Assembly: GCF_036850765.1 (NCBI RefSeq)
Contig: NC_089490.1
Span: 289,088,982 to 289,152,981 of the forward strand
Source: Saccopteryx bilineata
Taxonomy: Eukaryota; Chordata; Mammalia; Chiroptera; Emballonuridae
Direction: 5' to 3'
Length of the DNA stretch: 64,000 nt
How positions within the stretch are numbered: position 1 is the first letter of the stretch; the number at the start of each line of letters is the position of its first letter. A program made the translations under genes and the position numbers. The notes beneath the pieces were generated by a model. That model was not told the DNA's origin. It searched no databases and saw only the letters and a list, made by a program, of their open reading frames with translations. This document shows positions 58,460 through 64,000 of the stretch, in pieces.

Positions 58460-58995
58460 AGCCCTTAGAATTTCCAGAGTGAAAAAAAGAGTTAGGAGCA
58501 TTTTTTGCTTTAATGAGGTGACTCAATAGCTTCAGGATGAAGACTGGACACCAAAAAGACCAAGCCTTTTTAGAGGCTTAGAAGTTTCAGTCTCACCTGC
58601 TAACTCTGAAGATGGGGCCAGGGCCTAGGAATGAATTAATGACTAATGGACAATGATTTACTCAATCATGCCTTGTAAATAAACCTCTGTGAAGCCGCTT
58701 AAACAACAGGATTCTGACGGTTTCTGTGTTGGTGAATACCCGGAGGTGCTAGGAGGGTTGTATGTCTGCAGAAGGCTTGGAAGCTCTGCAGACCTCCCCA
58801 TAATACCTTGCCCTATGCATCTCTTCCAGTTAGCTGTTCCTGATTCAATCCTTTTTTAAAAAGAAACTGGTAATAGTAAGTAAAGCACTTTCCTGAGTTT
58901 TGTGAGCTATTTTATCAGATTATTAAATTTGAGGAAAAGGGTTCTGGGAATCCTTAATTTATAGCTGTACAGAAGCACAACTGACTCAATCGAAG
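58460..58995 (+). mobile_element. Ancient mammalian LTR, subfamily not named
   Basis: The phrases 'gaagatggggccagggccta', 'ggttggtgaatacccggag'-like, 'aggtgctaggagggttgtat', 'taccttgccctatgcatctc' and 'ttccagttagctgttcctga' are in the order of a well-known mammal-wide LTR whose name I do not recall securely. No internal region. Confidence 0.62.
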
Positions 58996-59170
58996 GTGCA
59001 GAAAACCTTTGCAAGTACCAGCTATGTGACCTTGATAGAATTGTTTTCATCTGCATGTACTTCTTTATTTGTATGAGAATAACAATATCTCTCAGGAATT
59101 TTATGAGAATTAAATGAACTAGTGTATGTGGAAATGCTGTCAAGATGTAAAGCACTAGATAAGTGTTGTT
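58996..59170 (+). repeat. MIR remnant
   Basis: 'accagctatgtgaccttgat', 'tttcatctgcatgtacttct', 'ttatgagaattaaatgaact' and 'gtaaagcactagataagtgt' match the MIR core and 3' part in order. Confidence 0.75.
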
Positions 59171-60335
59171 TACTTACAAGTCAATTTCAACTTGAGAGAG
59201 AAAACTAGAGACAGTTTATAATTAAACTGTGATTCAGCAACGCAAAAATAATGATATTTTAAATGTCTAAAATGTTTTAATAAGCCCTATATGTATAATC
59301 ATATAAAAACATGAACTGATAGAATAATATGCACATTCAAATTACTCTCACACTTTTTAAGTAACTATAATACTGAATTATTGAACTATGAACCTCTTTT
59401 TTCCCCATTTTAAATTCATCATGTGAAAACTGTTGAATTCATTGGCCAATTAATAGTGAGTCCTGCAGAAAAGGAACATTTCCATTATATTATCTTCTCA
59501 ATAACCAATAATGCCATCTGCCAACCTGAGTGCTTTTCTCTTTATTGCAAATCAGAAAAGTGTGTAATTATTCCACTGAAAGGGAATTTCTCAAGGAAAA
59601 TAAGAGGAATAAATATTTTTATGTTGCAGTAGATGAAAAAGGAATGCTAGAAATGATTGGATGCTGTATAATTTTACATAAAACCATAACACATAAACAT
59701 ATATAAAGAGTATTACTGGAGGCATATGTTTTTTATATTTTGAATTACTCAAATTTTGTATTTTTAATGTTCTGACTTTTGGGATAGAATTAGATGAAGA
59801 CTGAGAATCTCACACTAAATAATAAGAGGATGCTTTGGAGTTTTAAATGATACAAAAACTACCAGTTAACATTGTATTTATTTACTTTTGGAGCAGGTGC
59901 TAAATGATTGATTTTAACCAACCAGAATAATAGAGTCTGTTTTGTAACTGGAGCTGAGAAAAATGTTTACAACCAGAATATTTTTAAAATGTTAAAAAAG
60001 GGAGGGAGTGGTCTAGAAACAAGTAAACTACAACAAATGAACATAATGGCATTAACACCATGAATGATGTCTAGTTTTTTATTACATATCAGTAAATACA
60101 TATCTTTCTTTTAGAATGTTCAGCAATATTTTAAGAGAACTTGCAAAATGTCCTGACTCTGACTTTTGGAATTGCAGAGATTCTGGTATGGGCACATAAG
60201 GTGGAAAGAGAATATCTGTATAAGGAACAGTCCTGTGGGAGTTGTGGATTTTAATAGTATTATCCATATGGCCATCATATTATCTTTAATCCTCAGCTAA
60301 CAGTAGAAATGTGCATGCCACATCATAGTTAATAT
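59171..60335. other. No recognisable feature
   Basis: AT-rich unique-looking DNA. Confidence 0.42.
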
Positions 60336-60379
60336 ACTACTACTACTACTACTACTAATAATAATAATAATAATAATAC
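60336..60379 (+). repeat. Compound (ACT)n(AAT)n microsatellite
   Basis: About eight ACT units turn into about seven AAT units just upstream of a SINE. Confidence 0.96.
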
Positions 60380-60386
60380 TTGTTCT

Positions 60387-60776
60387 GCCTGACCAGGTGG
60401 TGGGGCAGTGGGTAGAGAGGGTCACACTGGGATACAGAGGACTCAGATTCAAATCCTGAGGTTGCTGGCTTGAGTGTGGGCTCCTCCACCTTGAGCTCAG
60501 GCTCACCAGCTTGAGCATGGGGTCATAAACATGACCTCATGGTTGCTGGCTTGAGCCTCAAGTAGCTGGCTTGAGCCCAAGGTCTCTGGCTGGAGCAAGG
60601 GGTCACTCACTCTGCTGAAGTCCCCTGGTCAAGGCACACATAAGAAAGCAATCAATGAACAAGTATGATACCACAACAAAGAATTGCTGTTTCTCATCTC
60701 TCTCCCTTCCCATCTGTCTGTATCTATTAGTCCCTCTCTTTGACTCTCTCATTGTTTCTGTACAAAAAAAAAAAAA
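60387..60776 (+). mobile_element. tRNA-derived SINE, family C
   Basis: Head 'gcctgaccaggtggtggggc' with 'gattcaaatcctgaggttg' (B-box zone). After it come serial 'gctggcttgagc' units (60465-60600), 'agcaatcaatgaacaagta', a CT tail and A13. Flanking 'cttgtt' on both sides is a weak TSD. Confidence 0.9.
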
Positions 60777-61267
60777 TGCTTGTTAGAACACATACAAAGA
60801 TGACATTTGTGGAATAGGTTCACTGTATTAGGAGTACAACTTTGAGTTACTTTTCTTTTCTAACATTATAAAAAATAGTTTTAAACAGAAAATAAAAGTG
60901 CTAAAAATCAGAAGATGCACTTCATACACTAAATGGAAATATGTAACTGCAATGTCCACCTATATTTTTGGCTCTAAAAGGGTATATTAAGAATGTTACA
61001 CTCAAAACATAATTTAATTTATTGAGAATACAACATGAGGTTCAAAGTGTGCAGCTAGGAGTCAATAATTCAACTGTTTCCAAATATTGACTTTTATTAA
61101 AATTATATTTAATTTATAAAACTGTTTATGGAATAAGAATTAAGGTAGAAGTTAAGGGGTCTAAAAATTTGTTTCAAAGTAGGAATACAACATGGTCTTG
61201 ATACTTCAATATTAAATGGGCAAAGTCATGGGTACAAATAAATATAATAATATGCATTTTATTAAAT
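60777..61267. other. No recognisable feature
   Basis: AT-rich DNA. Confidence 0.42.
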
Positions 61268-61278
61268 TCTATAATTTA

Positions 61279-61611
61279 GCCTGAATAGGCAGAGGCACAG
61301 TGGCTAGAGCGTCGAACTGAAATGCGGAGGACCCAGGTTTGAGACTCCGAGGTTGCCAGCTTGACCATGGGCCCATCTGGTTTTAGCAAAGCGCACCAGC
61401 TTGGACCCAAGGTCACTGGCTTGAGCAATGGGTTACTTGGTATGCTGTAGCCCCACAGTCAAGGCACATATGAGAAAGCAATCAATGAACAACTAAGGTG
61501 TTGCAATGAAAAACTAATGATTGCTGCTTCTCATCTCTCTCCGTTCCTGTCCGTCTGTCCCTATCTATCCCTCTCTCTGACTCTATCTCTGTCTCTGTAT
61601 ATATAAAAAAA
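61279..61611 (+). mobile_element. tRNA-derived SINE, family C
   Basis: 'gcacagtggctagagcgtcg' (A-box zone) and 'aggtttgagactccgaggtt' (B-box zone), then the internal 'agcttg' units, 'agcaatcaatgaacaacta' and a CT-rich tail. A 10-bp TSD 'tctataattt' lies at 61268-61277 and 61612-61621. Confidence 0.93.
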
Positions 61612-61640
61612 TCTATAATTTGATTGTTATTTTTATAGGT

Positions 61641-62810
61641 TGTAGGGCCAGTAGCCGCGGCCATCATCACAGCCACCTGGCCCATGCAGATTCAAGTTTG
61701 ATTCAGACAGACAGTAATGAAACAATGGAGCCAAGAACTGGTGGACCATTTGCTTTAATCCTAGCTTGCACTCAGCAGGCAAGAAATACACACAGTGAGA
61801 AAACACTTCCCTTTCTATTCAGGGCTCCCAAAGCTACTGACTTATCTGAGTTTTCCTAGAATCAAAAGTTTGTACCTCACCAGCCTTATTCACCTCTGCT
61901 CCCCATCTCCTCCTCTCTGCACTAAGGGCTTCTCATTCAGCACTCCACCATCTTGGCTGCTTTTCCTCTACTCCACATGGCCTTTCTCTGCTCTCCTTTT
62001 ATAGTGTAGAAATCAAAACCTTTAATCCAATATACAAACCACGAAGTCTCTGATACAAAGCCACTTATCTGTGGCATAATAGGATTCCTCATGAGAGTGC
62101 ACCACTCCACATCTTGCAATAGTCAAGGGTGAGGGGAAAAGCTCAGTGTTAAAACTAAGCCTTAGGCCAGGGGTCCCCAAACTACAGCCCGTGGCTGCAT
62201 GAGGCCCCCTGAGGTCATTTATCTGGGCCCTGCCGCACTTCCGAAAGGGGCACCTCTTTCATTGGTGGTCAGTGAGAGGAGCACAGGATGTGGATATACT
62301 TCCTGTGCTACTGGAGTACTGTCTGTGGCCGCGCCGCAAAGCGCAGTGTCGCTCCCGTACAGTACTACTTCTGGTGACCTGGGACGCATGCATCAGGGCT
62401 CTGAAAGTGCGTCATATCATTTGTTATGGCTAGCAGTGACAAATATGGAACCGGACATTGACGATCTCATTAGCCAAAAGCAGGCCCATAATCCCCATTG
62501 AAATACTGGTCAGTTTGTTGATTTAAATTTACTTGTTCTTTATTTTAAATATTGTATTTGTTCTCGTTTTTTTTTTTAACTTTAAAATAAGATATGTGCA
62601 GTGTGCATAAGGATTTGTTCATAGTTTTTTTTTTTCATAGTCTGGCCCTCCAGTGGTCTGAGGGACAGTGAACTGGCCCCCGTTTAAAAAGTTTGGGGAC
62701 CCCTGCCTTAGGCTATAATAACCCTGCCTGCTTACAGGCTGTCCCCCACACCTAATGCAAACTATAAGTGAGCAAACACATATTATATTTACAAACTTAT
62801 TTGACCAACA
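61641..62810 (-). mobile_element. ERV 3' LTR (with hAT insertion)
   Basis: On the minus strand the LTR runs from 'tgttggtcaaataagtttgt' (62810) to '...ctactggccctaca' (61641), with TG...CA ends. It contains a TATA box 'ctataaaagg' (61995-62004) and an ATTAAA signal (complement 61754-61759). Without the hAT element and its 8-bp TSD it is about 625 bp. The last about 147 bp match the partial 5' LTR at 63855-64000 with about 21 differences by hand count. The outer plus-strand flank is 'taggt'. Confidence 0.88.
62168..62705 (-). mobile_element. OposCharlie-like hAT element, longer form, in the LTR
   Basis: The ends 'caggggtccccaaactacag' and '...gtttggggacccctg' are inverted. A perfect 8-bp TSD 'ccttaggc' lies at 62160-62167 and 62706-62713. 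At 538 bp it holds about 170 bp absent from the 46868 copy, including a CpG-rich part and a short open frame that I cannot link to a transposase. The strand is opposite to the 46868 copy and set arbitrarily. Confidence 0.92.
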
Positions 62811-62833
62811 TTCTACCCCTTTGCTTGCTTCAC
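62811..62833 (-). promoter_or_regulatory. ERV polypurine tract (plus-strand primer)
   Basis: Minus strand 'gaagcaagcaaaggggtaga' lies directly before the LTR 'tgttgg' start. A purine-rich run ending in GGGG next to the 3' LTR is the expected position and form of the PPT. Confidence 0.72.
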
Positions 62834-63175
62834 AATCTAAATCATAGGTATTCCTGCACAAGAAAATTAGGCACATTACACAAATTACAACAGCACAAAT
62901 CATACAATTTCAACAATTACAAAGGTACATTTCACCAGTCTCTGAGCACTTTACCAAAAGTGCAAAATATCCTCGGCCTTCTTTCTAGCAATGGGAAAAG
63001 CTTCCTGGAGCAGGGGAGTGCTTCCAGCAAAGCCACCCTCCACCCCCATCAGGGTATTTTACATTGTCTAAAATCTGTAAATCCAACAAAGGAGCCAGTG
63101 CTCACTCTGGTCATAGTCCAGAAATCAGTCCACACACATGTGGCCTCAGCCACCCGCCTTATCCCTGCCATTCTG

Positions 63176-63744
63176 TCAGGTCTTACACTGTCCCAAGAAG
63201 GAGCACGTGGCAATGGCAGTCAGCATTTCCATCTCTGCTCCAGAGAGCATGATGGAATTCACCCCTATGTCCCAAAATTGCAGACCTACCAGGGGCATAG
63301 CAGGAATTCCTTGCTGCTGGGCTCTCACCTTCTGGAGACTGCGGATTGCAACTCCATCCCAATTCTCCTCATCCTCCGAAGAGGAACTGGAAACACCAGC
63401 TCCTGCTGCTGGGCTTGAGATCCAGGCCATCGCCTTCTGCTCTGCGGCCCTTGCAGCCCCAGCCCCAGCTTCCACCGCTGCTGGCTCTCCACAACATCCG
63501 GGGCATGCTGCAACCCAAAAACCTGTGATTCCTTCTCTAGCGTCTGCTCCATTTCCAAGTGAATCTCACGAACCTGGTCGGCCTCCCCCAGTGCTTTCTC
63601 CAGCTCCAAGGTTGGCATCTCTTTCTCCCACATTTGCTCCAGCTCCTTCCACTGCTTGGTTTGCAGGTCCCGGGCAGCCTCTTCCACAGAACTCTCAGTT
63701 TCCTCATGCATGGCTGTAAAAGTCAGCCAGCCTATGGCCCCCAA
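63176..63744 (-). pseudogene. Broken gag-like ORF of the ERV
   Basis: Two overlapping minus frames (63744-63325 and 63475-63176) differ by a frame and together look like one decayed reading frame. The first part is Glu/Lys/Leu-rich with coiled-coil character ('QWKELEQMWEKE', 'VREIHLEMEQTLEKE'). The second has an acidic Ser run 'SSSSSEDEE' and 'FWDIGVNSIMLSGAEMEML'. The position after the PBS fits Gag (the capsid precursor), and a coiled-coil N-terminus fits ERVL/spuma-like Gag. No nucleocapsid Cys-His motif is seen. The Gag assignment is inference; a captured host sequence is the alternative. Confidence 0.5.
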
Positions 63745-63828
63745 AAGGGCAGTCGTGGGGAATCATAACAGCAGCCAGTCCTCTATTCCACAGCTCAAAG
63801 GTGGTAGTGGCTCCATACCAATCTGTAT

Positions 63829-63852
63829 CAAATCCTGACACAGACTACGCCA
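63829..63852 (-). promoter_or_regulatory. ERV primer binding site, tRNA-Ser type
   Basis: Two bases after the 5' LTR CA end, the minus strand reads 'tggcgtagtctgtgtcagga'. The first ten bases match what I expect for the 3' end of tRNA-Ser (TGGCGTAGTC), and the later 'caggattt' also fits with small differences. Known Ser-primed elements include HERV-S, a class III (ERVL-related) group. Confidence 0.72.
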
Positions 63853-63854
63853 AA

Positions 63855-64000
63855 TGTAAAGCCAGTAGCCACAGCCACCATCACAGCCGCCTGACCCATG
63901 CAGGTTCGCATTTGATTTGGACAGACGGTAATGGAACAACAGAGCCAAGAACTGGTGGGCCATTAGCTTTAATCCTAGCTTGTGCTCAGCAGGCAAGAAA
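63855..64000 (-). mobile_element. ERV 5' LTR, 3' portion (cut by the window edge)
   Basis: Minus strand ends '...ctactggctttaca', just before the PBS. About 147 bp are visible, including an ATTAAA signal (complement 63968-63973). It matches 61641-61788 with about 21 hand-counted differences, mostly transitions, i.e. about 14% divergence between the LTRs. This indicates an old insertion. Confidence 0.88.

Larger units (their letters stand above)
62834..63854 (-). mobile_element. ERV internal region, about 1 kb (strongly reduced)
   Basis: Between PPT and PBS there is only about 1 kb, against about 5-7 kb for a complete provirus, and no pol or env motif. Either a large deletion removed them or this is a non-autonomous MaLR-like element. 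The PBS-proximal part is GC-rich and carries the gag-like frames. The PPT-proximal part is AC-rich and non-coding. Confidence 0.75.

Noticed and set aside
60336..60379. Regular array of short repeats, considered as CRISPR-like
   Set aside because: It is a trinucleotide microsatellite without spacers, in a mammalian genome.
62199..62501. 100-codon ORF inside the 62-kb hAT element, considered as transposase
   Set aside because: It starts in the terminal region, is short, and shows no hAT dimerisation (hATC) or BED-finger motif. Only a residual or chance frame can be supported.
63763..63996. 77-codon minus frame across the LTR/PBS boundary
   Set aside because: It crosses non-coding LTR and PBS sequence, so it is a chance frame and not a viral gene.

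Overview
This is a gene-poor, AT-rich stretch of mammalian nuclear DNA. I see no host exon, no rRNA or functional tRNA gene, and no bacterial-style coding. Nearly every ORF of 60 codons or more falls in a transposable element or is a chance frame. The repeat content points to a bat. There are three tRNA-derived SINE families with short TSDs: A (about 200 bp), B (about 390 bp, head of the VES/Rhin type) and C (about 330-390 bp). They sit beside hAT MITEs of SPIN and OposCharlie type and a fairly young L1. From memory these SINEs fit a horseshoe-bat-like lineage (Rhinolophoidea). The almost intact L1 argues against Old World fruit bats, whose L1 activity is reported to have died out. The lineage call is inference.

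Layout. 1-11.1 kb: SINEs, an MLT1 LTR, two TA-flanked MITEs, L2/MIR remnants, a near-palindromic SPIN-like hAT at 9373-9511, and old L1 pieces. 11.1-23.7 kb: a nested L1 complex. An older plus-strand L1 (about 6.3 kb once insertions and a duplication are removed) holds a SINE in ORF1 and an internal tandem duplication. A complete younger minus-strand L1 (15753-21408, 15-bp TSD) lies inside its ORF2. The younger L1 has only three visible lesions: one stop in ORF1, and one frameshift and one stop in ORF2. 23.7-45 kb: old MLT1/L1/L2/MIR fossils, SINEs, microsatellites and long stretches with nothing recognised. 45.3-49.7 kb: a solo LTR, an OposCharlie-like hAT, an L1 with an inverted 5' end, and a Tigger-like MITE. 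50-61 kb: old L1/MIR/LTR remnants, SINEs and two unique blocks that could be conserved non-coding DNA.

61.6-64.0 kb: a minus-strand endogenous retrovirus running off the right edge. It has a 3' LTR (split by a hAT element), a polypurine tract, only about 1 kb of internal sequence with a broken gag-like frame, a tRNA-Ser-type primer binding site, and the end of the 5' LTR. The solo LTR at 45.3 kb belongs to the same LTR family. The window is best read as a dated pile-up of mobile elements, in which nesting order, TSDs and lesions give the history. No new enzymatic system is evident.
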